Shown here in pieces: positions 10,801-21,420 of a stretch of 52,252 nucleotides of DNA. The stretch lies in contig NAVB01001623.1 in NCBI GenBank assembly GCA_002179805.1, positions 1-52,252 of the forward strand, read 5' to 3'. The DNA is from Acanthamoeba lenticulata. Lineage: Eukaryota > Discosea > Longamoebia > Acanthamoebidae. The position numbers and the translations under genes were made by a program. The stretch's first letter is position 1, and every line of letters starts with the position of its first letter. Under the pieces are notes generated by a model, which was not told the origin of the DNA, ran no database searches, and saw only the letters and a list, made by a program, of their open reading frames with translations.

Positions 10801-13800
10801 CCATAAGCTTGCCAACGGGTACGCATTCCATTCCATTCCATTCCATTCCATTCCATTCCATTCCATTCCATTCCATTCCATTCCATTCCATTCCGGTCAG
10901 CAGCCAAGTTTATGATGTCGGCCACGGACGGTTGGTTGGGGCAGGATGGGCCTGGCCGTGGCGAGCCAATCGAAGCCGGTCTCCCGGCTGGTGCTCCGGA
11001 TGCTGGCCAACGTGACCTGCGACGGCGTGCCTTCGTTTTCGCTCTTTGGCTGCGTCACCAATGAGGGCCTGATGTGCTCGGACCAGGGCATCTGCTCGTC
11101 GACGAGCACCGGCGGCCAGTGCCAGTGCGCCCCCGGTTGGACGGGCCAGTACTGCGACTTGCCCACCAGCGCCGCGTCGGCGAGCGAACACGAGAGCATC
11201 GTCCTGGGCCTGGCGCTGGGCCTCGTGCTGCCGCTGGTCTGCTTCGTGGTGACCCTGCTCGTGGGCGTCATCGGCGGCCAGCTGGTGTTGATGGAGCGCA
11301 AGCGGCGCGAGCGGGAGGACTGGGAGATTGATGCCGACGAGCTCGAGATGGGCGAACTGCTCGGGACCGGCGGCTACGGCGCTGTCTACAAGGCCAAGTG
11401 GCGCGGGACCGAGGTGGCGGTCAAGATGATTCCCGCCTCCGTCGCCTCGCTGGACTCGTCCTCCTTCTCGTCATCGCCGCATCTAAAGCAGACGATTACG
11501 CGCGAGATGGAGCGCAGCTTCAAGGAGGAGGTGCGCGTGATGACGGCGCTGCGGCATCCGAACGTGGTGCTGTTCATGGCGGCGTCGGTCAAGCCGCCCA
11601 AGATGTGCATCGTCATGGAGTTCATGGCCCTCGGCTCCCTCTTTGACGTACGTCTCCTTGTCCGCCTCGCCTTTGGCCATTGTGACCGCACAGGCTGACT
11701 GTGAGGAGGTCGCGCGAGCAGCTGCTGCACAACGAGCTCATCCAGAACCTGCCCCACAGGCTCCGGCTCAAGATGGCCTACCAGGCGGCCAAGGGCATGC
11801 ACTTTTTGCACTCGTCGGGCATCGTGCACCGCGACCTCAAGTCGCTCAACCTGCTTCTGGACAACAAGTGGAACCTCAAGGTGTCCGACTTTGGTCTCAC
11901 CAAGTTCCGCGACGACCTCAAGAAAGGCTCTCCCAACGGCGGCGGCCTGGGCACAGTACACTGGACGGCGCCCGAGATCCTTAACGAGTCGCCGGACGCC
12001 GACCTGGCGCGCGGGGACGTGTACTCGTTTGGGATCATTCTGTGGGAGCTGTTCACGCGCGAGCAGCCCTACTTGGGCCTCACGCCCGCCGCCATCGCCG
12101 TCGCGGTCCTGCGAGACAACCTCCGGCCCGCTCTCCCGCGCGTGGTCCCCGATGGCGCCGACGCCACCGAGGCCGATAATGGCGGCATGCCGCGGGCCTA
12201 CGCCGAGCTGGTGACGAGCTGCTGGCACGTCGACCCGTCGGTCCGGCCGACCTTCCTCGAGTGCATGACGCGCCTCGGCGTCATGTCGGGCGACATGCTG
12301 GACAGCGAGTCCCCGCTCGCCACCTCGGACTCGTCCTCTGCGTCCTTGCCCAGCTGCCCGTCGTCAAACCAAAACGCGCCCCTGTCGGGCGCCAGCTTTG
12401 GCTCGGCCTCGGCTTCAGACACGGCCACGCCCATGGCGTGGACGATCATATCCAAGGTCCAAGCGCGAGCACCACCAGAGGGCGAAGTCGTGCTCGTGTT
12501 CTCCGACATCGCACGCGCGGGCTCGCTCTGGGAGGCCCACCCGGCCGCCATGTGCGACGCCACGCTCCTCCACAACGCGCTCCTCCGACGCCTCCTCGCC
12601 AAGCACGGCGGCTATGAGTCCCCGCGAACGGGAGAGGGCTCCTTCTGCGTGGCGTTTGCCGAGGCGCGGGCGGCGGTCGAGTGGTGCGCCGACGTCCAGC
12701 GCGAGCTGCTCGCCGTCGAGTGGCCCGCCGAGCTGCTCGACCACCCGGCCGCGGCCGAGCAGCTGGACGACGGCGACGACGACGGAGATGATGCCGAGGC
12801 TCGCGTGCTCTTCCGCGGCTTGCGTGTGCGGATGGGCGTCCACGCGGGCTCGCCACAGACGACGTGCGACGCCATGACACGGCGGGTGGAGTATCTTGGG
12901 CCGGTGCTTAACGCCGTGGCGCGCATCACGGCGCTGGCCCGGGGCGGCCAAGTGCTCGTCTCTCACGTCGCGCAGCGCAAGCTCCTCGCCGAAGCCGCGA
13001 CTGCCTTGAGCGACGACGAAGACGACGACCACGGCGATGGCTGGCGCAGGACAGCGCCGCGGCTCACGGCCGTACCTCGAAGGCCCAGATCGGGGCTCAA
13101 GGGGGTCGAGAAGCTCTTTGAGCTACAGGTAGCCGGGCTCGAAGGACGAGACGCCTTGGTCGAGCGGGACGCCAGCGAGGACGAGGAGGAGAACGTCTTT
13201 GACGAGCGCCAGATCCTTACGTCGGCCAACCTGTGCCGATGGGTGATCGACTTCCACGAGATCGCGCTCGGCCGCCAGATCGGCGTGGGCTCCTTTGGCG
13301 TCGTGCTCCGCGGCCGCTGGAAGGGCGTCGACGTGGCGGTCAAGCGGTTCATCAAGCAGAAGCTCGACGAGCGGCGCATGCTCGAGTTCCGCGCCGAGAT
13401 GGCCTTTTTGTCCGAGCTCCACCACCCCAACATCGTGCTCTTCATCGGCGCTTGCGTCAAGCGGCCCAACCTGTGCATCGTGACCGAGTTTGTCAAGCAG
13501 GGCTCGCTCAAGGACATCCTCCTCGACGAGCACCACACGCACAAGCTGCCATGGAAGCAGCGGTTGAGCATGCTGCGGTCGGCAGCGGTGGGGATCAACT
13601 ACCTGCACTCGCTGTCGCCGGTGATCGTGCACCGAGACCTGAAGCCGTCGAACCTGCTCGTGGACGAGAACTGGAACGTGAAGGTGGCCGACTTTGGGTT
13701 TGCGCGCATCAAGGAGGAGAACGCCACCATGACTCGCTGCGGCACTCCCTGCTGGACTGGTATGCCACCCCCTTCCCGCCTTTGGCTCACGACACGCACG

Positions 13801-14191
13801 TGAACCCCCTTGCTGACTCTCTCTCTCGATGTACGCAAACAAACCACCAACAGCGCCGGAGATCTTGCGAGGAGAGAAGTACGACGAGCGGGCCGATGTG
13901 TTCTCGTTCGGCATCATCATGTGGCAGGTCCTCACGAGGAAGCAGCCCTACGCCGAGCTCAACTTCATGGGCGTGTCGTTGGACGTGCTCGAGGGCCGCC
14001 GGCCGGCCGTTCCGCACGACTGCGCACCCGCCTACAAGAAGCTCATGAAGGAGTGCTGGCACGGCTCGCCTGACAAGCGCCCTTCCATGGAAGACGTCGT
14101 CGCCTTCTTGAGCCAAGCCCTCAGCGAAGCGGACTCTGGCCAAACACCGGAGCGCAGTGGCGGCCATTGTCCTCCACACGATCTTGTGTAG
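7836..14191 (+). CDS. Receptor kinase A: tandem PBP-like ectodomain, EGF module, TM, TKL kinase, cyclase-like, TKL kinase
   Basis: This is a many-exon gene for a protein of roughly 1,700 residues (my estimate after splicing). In order: a signal peptide (LRRWGLTIVLVLVLLQ). PBP fold 1 (GVGSISAQPLLSAWASSY; LADWVVIDGPP; SIWAGEITRWDSDAIKSLNP; GYVPLINGFRKRMIDSLG). PBP fold 2 (LIGTGSPVPTYLRWAANYA; IYLNKITRWRDANIVRLNPG; NNSWPIATYHSVMINSRT). An EGF-like Cys module (MCSDQGICS...GQCQCAPGWTGQYC). One TM helix near 11200-11300. Kinase 1 (GTGGYGAVYKAKW; VAVK; HRDLKSLN; DFGLTKF). A class III cyclase-like domain (VLVFSDIARAGSLWE; GPVLNAVARI). Kinase 2 (GVGSFGVVLRGRW; HRDLKPSN; DFGFARI). Both kinases look active TKL types. 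The cyclase part lacks the second metal Asp (GEGSF in place of EGDSF). Related receptors are known from Acanthamoeba and mimivirus. The start ATG at 7836 precedes the hydrophobic leader and exon 1 splices cleanly at 7927. Confidence 0.88.
10825..10894 (+). repeat. (ATTCC)14 perfect pentanucleotide microsatellite
   Basis: There are fourteen uninterrupted copies of ATTCC, 70 bp in total. The tract lies inside an intron of receptor kinase A, whose donor is just before it (after the codons for KLAN) and whose acceptor AG is at about 10944. The five-base unit stays open in several frames, giving His-Ser-Ile-Pro-Phe repeats on one strand and Met-Glu-Trp-Asn-Gly repeats on the other. These are not protein. 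Confidence 0.97.
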
Positions 14192-14371
14192 CCCTCGGAC
14201 AGCGGTTGCCACGCCCGCTCGATGAGCGCCCTGTGCTTGATTGTGGCCATTACCTTCTTCTTCAACCAGAAATAGGAGACAGTCGTGTGCAGAAAGGTAT
14301 TGTGGTTGTTGCATTGTGCGTGTGTGTTTGTGTGTGTACAAGAAAGAGGCCAGGGAGTCGGCTGTCGTTCG

Positions 14372-16290
14372 TTACAAGTGTCGCGCGAGGGAGCTCTCGC
14401 TCGGCGGGGTCGCGCTGCTGAGCACGACCTTCGTCGTTGTCGTCGTCGTTATGGGCTTGGAGGAGGTCGCTGCCGCCTTGGCGATGATGGTGGCGGGCGG
14501 CGACGACGAGAGCGACTGCTCGGACTCGCCATCCGAGTAGTAGACCCGCACGCCCGGCATGAACGAGCGTGTGACGTCGTACCCGTACTGGATCGAGTGG
14601 TGGCTCTTCGGCTTGCTGTCTTCATCCAACAATGACACCTCTGCATTTTTTTTAAAAAAAAACACAAAACACAAATAAACAAAAACAAAAACCAAAAAAA
14701 AAAAAAAAAATACGTAAGAACATCCGCCTCAACAGCCTCAAGCATAGGTGGTGGTGGTGATGGTACCGCTGTAGGGGCGGAGGCAGAAGGCTCGACGCAC
14801 GAGGTTGATGTACTTGTTGCGCACTTTCGATGTGAACACGCAAAACAGCAGGAAGTTGGCGAAGCCTTGCGCCGAATCGCCGATGCCCTGCACCGCCGTC
14901 GCCGCGCCATCAGGGATGATGATGAAGAAGAACACGAGAACGATGATGAAGATCAAAAGAGAGGAGGAGAAGGGCACCTGAAGGACAACCATCCAGTAGA
15001 TGTCCATACGGATGAAGCCGGCGCTCACCAGCAGGAATCGTGTGGTGCCCCAAATGCGCACCAAGATGAACACCAGCGGCACCAGCTGGGTGGCCCGCCC
15101 ACATGACGACGCCAGGCGTGTCAGATTCTCGCCACGAAGAGAGAACAAGAGAAAGAAGAGGCGCCTACCATGAGCTTTCGGTCAACTTGGTGGATCACTT
15201 TGCGCACGTTCTTACTCGGCAAAAGGCCCTAAATCCGAACGTGTTTCAGTACATCACCGTCATCGCCATCAACGAAAAGGTTAAGCGCGACGTACGCTAT
15301 TTACTCGTCGGTGCAGACGCCACAACGTCAGCGCGTAGAGCAAGAATGTCTGCATTTGTTCGGTCCCAAATAAATTATCACAAAATTAATTCTTTAAATT
15401 TTAATTCTTTTGATTATTCGTATAACTTTTATAATAAAAATAATAAATTTGAAAAAAAAGGCAAAAAAGGCGTACGACGATGTAGGAGGTGATCTCCTCG
15501 GCCTTGCCTACGAAGAAGGACCAAAAGAGAGGATGTGCCACCTCGCCTGAGATCCAGCACCAGCCCACAGCTTGTGAGAAGTCGTCGGCGCCTGACGTGG
15601 CCACAACAGGACGAGAAGAGTGTTGAGTGGTCGAGCTACGTCAAGCCAGAACTACGATCAGGCGCCAGGGGCGACGTACCCAGGGCCTCGAACGAGAGAC
15701 CAATGGTGAGGATGATGAGGGGCACACCCCACGACACGCAGTGATAGACAGGCTGAAGGTTGCGCTTCTTGGTGCTCTTCAACATCGAAAGGTAAAGGTG
15801 TGTGCCTGTTTCATGGAAGGAACATGAGAAAAGAAAGAGCAAGCTGGCGAATGTGGGGTGGAGACGCACCGATGGAAACGGTCCACAAGAAGGAGGAAAT
15901 GGAGGAAGTTGATGTGAAGGCGCTCTGGACAGTGCACACAACCCCGTTGCTTCGGTAGAACACGCCAAACATGTTGCCTGCAGCAAACAAACGCATGAGT
16001 GAATAAATAAGGAATAAAATAGATTAATTTAATTAAAATAAATAAGTGGTAAAATGAAAGGGAGAGTGAATGCAAGCACCAGAAGCGGTGATTAGATCGG
16101 CAATTGAGAGGCACACGAGCATAAAACGCGGTGTGGTGCGCAGATCCCGCCAGAGTGCGTAGGAAAGAAAGATGAAGAAGCAGCCGAGAATGGAAAGCGA
16201 ACAAGATGCCGTGACAAGGCTATCCAGCAACGTCGTTTGCCACTCGCTCCACTGAAAGGCATCAGCCGCGAACCTATGCGAAGCTTCCAT
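14372..16290 (-). CDS. Seven-helix receptor, cAMP-receptor-like / GPR157-like GPCR
   Basis: The gene starts at ATG 16288-16290 (MEASHRFAADAFQWSEWQTT). TM1 is SLVTASCSLSILGCFFIFLS and TM2 FMLVCLSIADLITASG. TM3 is in SSISSFLWTVSIGTHLYLSM, TM4 VSWGVPLIILTIGLSF, and TM5 lies around WSFFVGKAEEITSYIVV. TM6 is VPFSSSLLIFIIVLVFFFII and TM7 QGFANFLLFCVFTSKV. The order and the TM2 and TM7 motifs fit the Dictyostelium cAR/Crl and GPR157 class. The cytoplasmic tail is completed by a GT-AG intron: the CLRPYS exon joins EVSLLDEDSKPKSHHSIQYG in the next, whose Ser/Thr-rich end stops at 14372. Intron sequence near 15355-15470 is very AT-rich. The ligand is unknown and G-protein coupling is inferred from the family. 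The gene is convergent with receptor kinase A, with a gap of 180 bp. Confidence 0.82.
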
Positions 16291-16695
16291 GGTGGCGAGC
16301 TTCCTCAAGCGTGGCGATTTGTGCAGTTCACGTCTTGATTCGAGAGGCCAGCGGACGGAACGTGCAGGAAAGACAACGATTTGTGGCAGCACGGTAGAAA
16401 TCGTTGCTTTGTCGCCGGTCACGGTCTTCTCTTCCTCTCTCTTCCTCTTCCCCCTTTCCCCTGTTGCGCCAGTTAGGTGTTGAATTCAATTGGCCATTCA
16501 AATGGAAAAAGGCATCGAAATCCCATCCTGGCCCATCTTGCTTCTGGCATTTCAAGCGTGGACACGTACGAATACGCGAACATTGTTGAAATAATTGTAA
16601 TCCTTGTGTGGAACGGTCATTAATCTGTGTTTGGTTGTGCGTTGTATGACCGAAACGTGGACAGTCATACTCTCCTGTGTTGGGCTCGAGGCCAT

Positions 16696-17676
16696 TTACT
16701 GCTCGGCGATCTCGCCAAGGCCGACACCATTATCGGCAGAGGCCGTGGCAGCGTCCCCACCACCAGAGACATCCAAGGCACCACCCTCCTCCACAGCGCC
16801 AGAGGGACCCACGACACCGACGTTGGTGGAGGCCTCCTCCCGCGAGAGGCCACACTTGCGGCACGCCGTACGTGAGGCAAAGTTGAGGTCGGCGCACTTG
16901 GTGCACACCCAGTCGCCTGACTTGACGCCCACGCGTGGCTGGCTGGGCTGGAACGGCGTCTGGCAGCTGCGGCACGCCGTGCGCGAAGCAAAGTTGAGCT
17001 CGTTGCACTTGAGGCAGTACCAGTCGCCCGGCTTCGCGTGCGATGCATGGCCGCCTCCGAGGGCGCCAAAGTGGCCACCGAGCTGAGGGTGCGGCGGCAG
17101 GCCGAAGAAGCCCGGGAAGCCATGGTGGCCCATGGCCCCGAGGGCGCCCATGGCGTTGAGGCCCATGTTGCCGAAGAACTGGTGCGGCGGAGGACGCGGG
17201 TGCGGCGCGCTGCACTTACGGCAAACGAAGCGCGAGGCGAAGTTGAGCTCGCTGCAGCTGCGGCAGAGCCAGTCGCCTGGTCGGGCGTTGGAGTGATCAG
17301 GATGTGGCGTCTGGCACTTTCGGCACACTGTCCTTGATGCGAAGTTCAGGTCCCGACAGTTGGGGCAATACCAGTCGCCGGGCTTAGACGGATGTGCGTG
17401 CTGCTGGCGCTGCACAAAAAAGAAAGTGGAAAATCAGCCAGATTAAGATGACAAAAAAAACAGAACAATAATTGCAAAATGTATAGCCGGCACACCAACC
17501 CCCTCCTCGCCTCCAGGAGCCGCCCCGCCGCCGTTTCCCAACAACACTCCGCCCTCGTCTCCTCCTCCACCGATCGCGCCCGATTTGGGAGAAGAACACT
17601 TCCGGCATATGGACCTGGAAGCAAAGTTCATGTCCCCGCAGTTAGGACAATCCCAGTCCCCTTCTCTCCGCTGCAT
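16696..17676 (-). CDS. Protein with five RanBP2-type zinc fingers
   Basis: There are five copies of the pattern D-W-x-C-x2-C-x3-N-x6-C-x2-C: GDWDCPNCGDMNFASRSICR (exon 1), GDWYCPNCRDLNFASRTVCR, GDWLCRSCSELNFASRFVCR, GDWYCLKCNELNFASRTACR and GDWVCTKCADLNFASRTACR. Fingers of this type in ZRANB2 and FUS bind single-stranded RNA through the Trp, Asn and Arg positions kept here, so RNA binding is likely. Fingers 3 and 4 are separated by a Gly/His/Pro/Met-rich linker, and the C-terminus is Gly/Ala/Ser-rich and disordered. One intron of about 110 bp (roughly 17411-17516) splits finger 1 from finger 2. I chose the start MQRREGDWDC at 17676 because it directly precedes finger 1. An in-frame upstream ATG at 17784 would add 36 residues but would overlap the divergent RhoGEF start. 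Confidence 0.88.
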
Positions 17677-17782
17677 CTTATGTTTTGACCGGTCGAAATG
17701 GCTCCTCCGCTCCAATTCACAACAAGCGCCACAAAGAACGCTTCTTGTCGACGGTAAGGAATACCTCACATTTCTCGCAGCC
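17677..17782. promoter_or_regulatory. Compact bidirectional promoter region
   Basis: Only about 106 bp separate the chosen start of the zinc-finger gene (17676, minus) from the first ATG of the RhoGEF gene (17783, plus). If the longer zinc-finger start at 17784 is used, the two start codons overlap on opposite strands. No TATA element is obvious. Confidence 0.45.
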
Positions 17783-19990
17783 ATGTTTATTTTAGCTCAA
17801 TTTTATGAGAACAGGCTATTGATGTTGGGCGGCGAAGATGAGCTGGGCGGGCCGCCCGCCTCTGCAAAGGCTAAGCCGAAGCGGAAGGGGAGCCGACGAG
17901 AGAAGGAAAGAACGGCTCTCGTACCACAGACACCAACCGATACGTCACTCCTTCTGCTTCCAGCAGTGTCTTCATCTTCTGCTCCGCCCTTGGACGACAA
18001 AGCAGACGATGGGCGCACTATGAAGAAGGAGAAGAAATCTGCACATCATAAAAGGCAGAAGAGCAAGGGTGGCGGTACAACAAGCGCCTGCGTGCTGCCT
18101 GTTCCTTCGAGTGCTGCGTCAGGAACGGCACCTCCTACACCTGTACCCGCGCTACCCGCTGCTGCACCAGCAGTGAACCGTAGAGAGAAGCTCGTGGAGG
18201 AACTGCTTTCGTCTGAGCGCGCCCACGTGCAAAATCTGAACGCATTCCTGCACGACTACGTGATTCCTCTTCGCGACAAGAAGATCCTCTCCAACGACGA
18301 GCTGCAGAGCATCCTTTGCAATCTAGAGCTCATTCGACGATGGAACGTCGAGTTTCTCAACCAGCTGGAGAGCGCCCTCGAAGATGAGCGCGGCTTCGGC
18401 GATCTCTTTCTCGAAATGGTGCATGAGACGTTGGCTTGCCTTGGCTCTTGTTCGCCTGCTCACCAGCCTGCTTGCTTCTTTGGTGTGTTGGTTGACGATT
18501 GGCGGTGGGAAACTAGTTGCCCATGTTGCGGCAGCTCTATGCGCAGTACAACGAGAACTACGCCCAAGCGATGGACCACTACGAGAAGTGTAAAAAGAAC
18601 AAAGAGTTTGCGTCCTTCATCGAGGTCTACTTCCCTCCCACTTGATGCTACTTGCGACATATAGCCTGATGTGATTCGTTCATGCGTGCCCGGATGTTGC
18701 AGAGCGTGAGCGTGAAGCACGTGAAGCCGCCCGCAGGGTGTGAAGAGTGGAACGGCTTCGGAAGCGGCAACGTCGTCGTGCCGTCGCCCTCTAAGAATTT
18801 CCTCAGCTTCCTCTACCTGCCCATCCAGCGCATTCTGGCCTACTACTCCCTTTTGAAGGTTAAACTCCACAGAACAGCCCCACTTGCTCGCTTGATGAAC
18901 CGACCGCCGGTCACTGCTCATGACGCTGATGTGGCAGGACTTGGTGTGCGAGACGCCCCGCGACCACCCCGAGTATGAGGCCCTGCACGCCGGTACTCCT
19001 TCCCTAAATCGCCCCTTTCGAGCAGCGTGAGGAAGAAGACTTACGCGAAGGAGGGAAATGATATGCGCTGGCGCACCAGCCCTGCAGCAGGTCAATGCGG
19101 CGGTGGATCACGCGGATAAACTGGCCAACCAGCGCAAGAACATCGACAAGGTCATTACCATTCAGAGCCAGCTCATCGGCGACGTTCGTGCCTCATGTCT
19201 TTTTATTTTTCTTCAATGCATCGTTCTAACGCGTCGTGCAGTACAATACGTCGCTAGCGCAGCCGCACCGCCGGTTTGTGTACCAAGGCGACGTAATGTC
19301 GCTCGTCGGGAAGGCCCAGAAGGAGCGACGGCTCTTCCTCTTCAACGATGTTCTACTCTGTACAAAGAAGAAGCATAAGAATAACATGAAGGTCGACTTC
19401 CTCGAGCCTCTCGAGATGCTGCGGGTTGAAGAGCCAGCAGCCGACGAGCTCAAGGGTACGTTGCACAATGCCACCAATAATGAAGAAACCAACGACGACT
19501 GATGTGCGCTGCGAAAATCTTGTCATGCAATGACACGGCAGATCGATATGCGTTTCGTCTTGTCGCGGCAGCGAAAGAGTATACGCTGTGGTCGACAGAC
19601 AAGGCCTACTGGATGCAGCTCATCGCCACGGCCATTCAGTCTATCCGAGCCACGCGTCCGTCGCTCCCCTTTCTTGCCGACATTGAGCAGCGAAGCCGTC
19701 AGCAGCAGCATCCTCCTTCTCTTGCCTCCGCATCCTCTGGTGCCGAAGTCAAGACAGCCGAGAGCGAAGGAGGACACGAGGGCAGTGGCGCTGATGGAGG
19801 CCGACAGCAGCCGGCGGCATCGTCGTCATCATCGTCGACTTCACAAGCCGCGGCCGACGACAGCGCGACGGAGGCCGCATCTGAGATGGACGCCGGGGCG
19901 TTGATGCAGCGGATCGTTGCGTGGAGCCGGCTGGAGGACGACGCCGCGCTAGCCGCCGAGGTGCGCCGATTCGCGGCCAGGCTGGCGTGA
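17783..19990 (+). CDS. RhoGEF (DH-PH) guanine-nucleotide exchange factor
   Basis: The first exon has a low-complexity basic and Ser/Ala/Pro-rich N-terminus. The DH domain begins at NRREKLVEELLSSERAHVQN (CR1) and includes the long helices with DDELQSILCNLELIRRW-like spacing and LYAQYNENYAQAMDHYEKCK. The CR3 region is NFLSFLYLPIQRILAYYSLL, which matches the conserved exchange helix. The next exons encode TPRDHPEYEALHA and ALQQVNAAVDHADKLANQRK. A PH domain follows: RRFVYQGDVMSLVGKAQKER, RLFLFNDVLLCTKKK and a C-terminal helix with YTLWSTDKAYWMQLI. The tail is Ser/Ala-rich. DH-PH proteins load GTP on Rho/Rac GTPases at membranes and drive actin remodelling; which Rac it acts on is not visible. The start could also be the ATG at 17822 (MLGGEDELGG). 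The stop is at 19988-19990. Confidence 0.85.
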
Positions 19991-20087
19991 AAGCAAAAAA
20001 TGGCACAAATGTGTCGACAAGATGAAAATAAATAATAATTATTATAAAATAAACGCAGAACACAATCAAATTTGGCGCGAGAGAGGG

Positions 20088-21322
20088 ATGATGGAGACAC
20101 AGTCGGTCACCGTGGCCGAAATCGGCGAGAGCGCCAATGAGACATCAAGTACGGGGCACACCTTGCTAGTTAATCTCTAGATCTCTTTCATGCATAATCT
20201 GCCTACAAAATTGCCATCCAATTGAAGGCCTGAGAGAAGGTTTTTGCCTTTTGCATCTTCCATCTCATACATTCTCGGCGCACAGGTGACACGGTATCTA
20301 CTAAGACAGCACCAGGATCGGCACAACTACCTCCTCCGGCTGCCCTTCCACCCAAGTTCAGACGTAAGTATGAGGCCATTGCGTCCTCTTCGAACGGTGC
20401 TCCGCCACTCTCGCCACCAGCCGATGTTGCCCCTTCGGAAGGCGCCAATGATGGCGAGCCGACCGCCAAGCGGGCCCGCATCGAGCCAGCCGGCGACGAT
20501 GCTACAAGTGTCGCGACAGTGACCGAGGGCGACGGCATAGTGACCGATGGGACCAGTGGGGACGCGAGCGACAATGGTGTAGAGGACTTGGCGAAGGAGA
20601 CAAACCCGGGCGATGCCACAAAAACAAATGATACCGGCTCGAGTCCTTCTCCAACAACAACCACAGTCGACGCTGAAGAAAATGGCAACAATAGCGATGG
20701 TGATGGCGAAAATCAAGGTGAAGGTGGAGGCGACGGCGAAGACAAGGCTGATGGTAAGACCGAGGCACTGCCATCGAGCACGACTACAACAACCACGACG
20801 CAAGGCGAAGAGGACGAAGAAGAAGACGAACAGGAGGAACGCGCCAAGAAGCCGACGACGAACAGAAAGCGGCCGCGCGTGCGTGAGTGGGAGAAGCTCG
20901 CCCTGCACAACGACTTTTGCGTGCGTGCAGCCCTTTCCTTGTGCGTACTCGTATGTGTGTCCGCCGATCAACCAACACAAAACGAACGGCAGTTGGGACG
21001 GAGCACGACGAGCCGGAGCACGATAACGAGCGTCTTGGCCGGCTTGACCAAGAGCGAGGAGGAGCGGCGCAAGCAGAACGAGGTCATAGCGGCCAAGGAA
21101 CGTGAGCTCCGACGGCAGCAGCGACGGCAAAACCGGCCCCTCGTCGACTCCTCCCTCATCCGTACTCATCGACCTCTCTCTATTTCCCCGATTCGCCAGA
21201 GGCTTCTAAACGTTGTTCTTCTCTGGTGTGCAGCCAACCAAACGGTGGTTTTGTTTGTGCGGAGGGACTTCAACAAAGAGCTTGCTGAGCACTTCAAGAA
21301 GAACCCCAAGGACCTCAAGTGA
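20088..21322 (+). CDS. Acidic, disordered hypothetical protein with a basic nuclear-signal-like patch
   Basis: The predicted start is MMETQSVTVAEIGESANETS (ATG 20088). A GT-AG intron (about 20150-20285) joins to DTVSTKTAPGSAQLPPPAAL, followed by a long exon. That exon is rich in Asp, Glu, Gly and Thr (for example GEGGGDGEDKADGK and a GEEDEEEDEQEE run). It ends in KKPTTNRKRPRVREWEK, which resembles a bipartite nuclear signal. A charged helix follows (EEERRKQNEVIAAKERELRR). A final segment, DFNKELAEHFKKNPKDLK, ends at TGA 21320-21322, but the frame of this last join is uncertain. I do not recognise the family. A nuclear, chromatin- or RNA-associated role is only a guess from composition. Confidence 0.55.
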
Positions 21323-21420
21323 TTCTGAAGGCCGCTTCTTCTTCTCGGGCTAATAGATACCAAAGCATTCACCATTTTATTTTATTTTAGTTTAGTTTAG
21401 TTTCATTTTTGGCTGTGTTT

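Noticed and set aside
10825..10894. Heat-shock element array (GGAAT on the minus strand)
   Set aside because: Heat-shock elements need inverted nGAAn units. These are direct repeats and lie in an intron.
10809..11015. His-Ser-Ile-Pro-Phe repeat protein from the ATTCC array
   Set aside because: The array sits in an intron with good donor and acceptor sites, and the open frame is a product of the five-base unit.
21367..21410. Tandem TTTTA/TTTAG motif after the acidic protein gene as a regulatory repeat
   Set aside because: It is short and imperfect, in the 3' flank between convergent genes, and is more likely ordinary polyadenylation-region AT richness.
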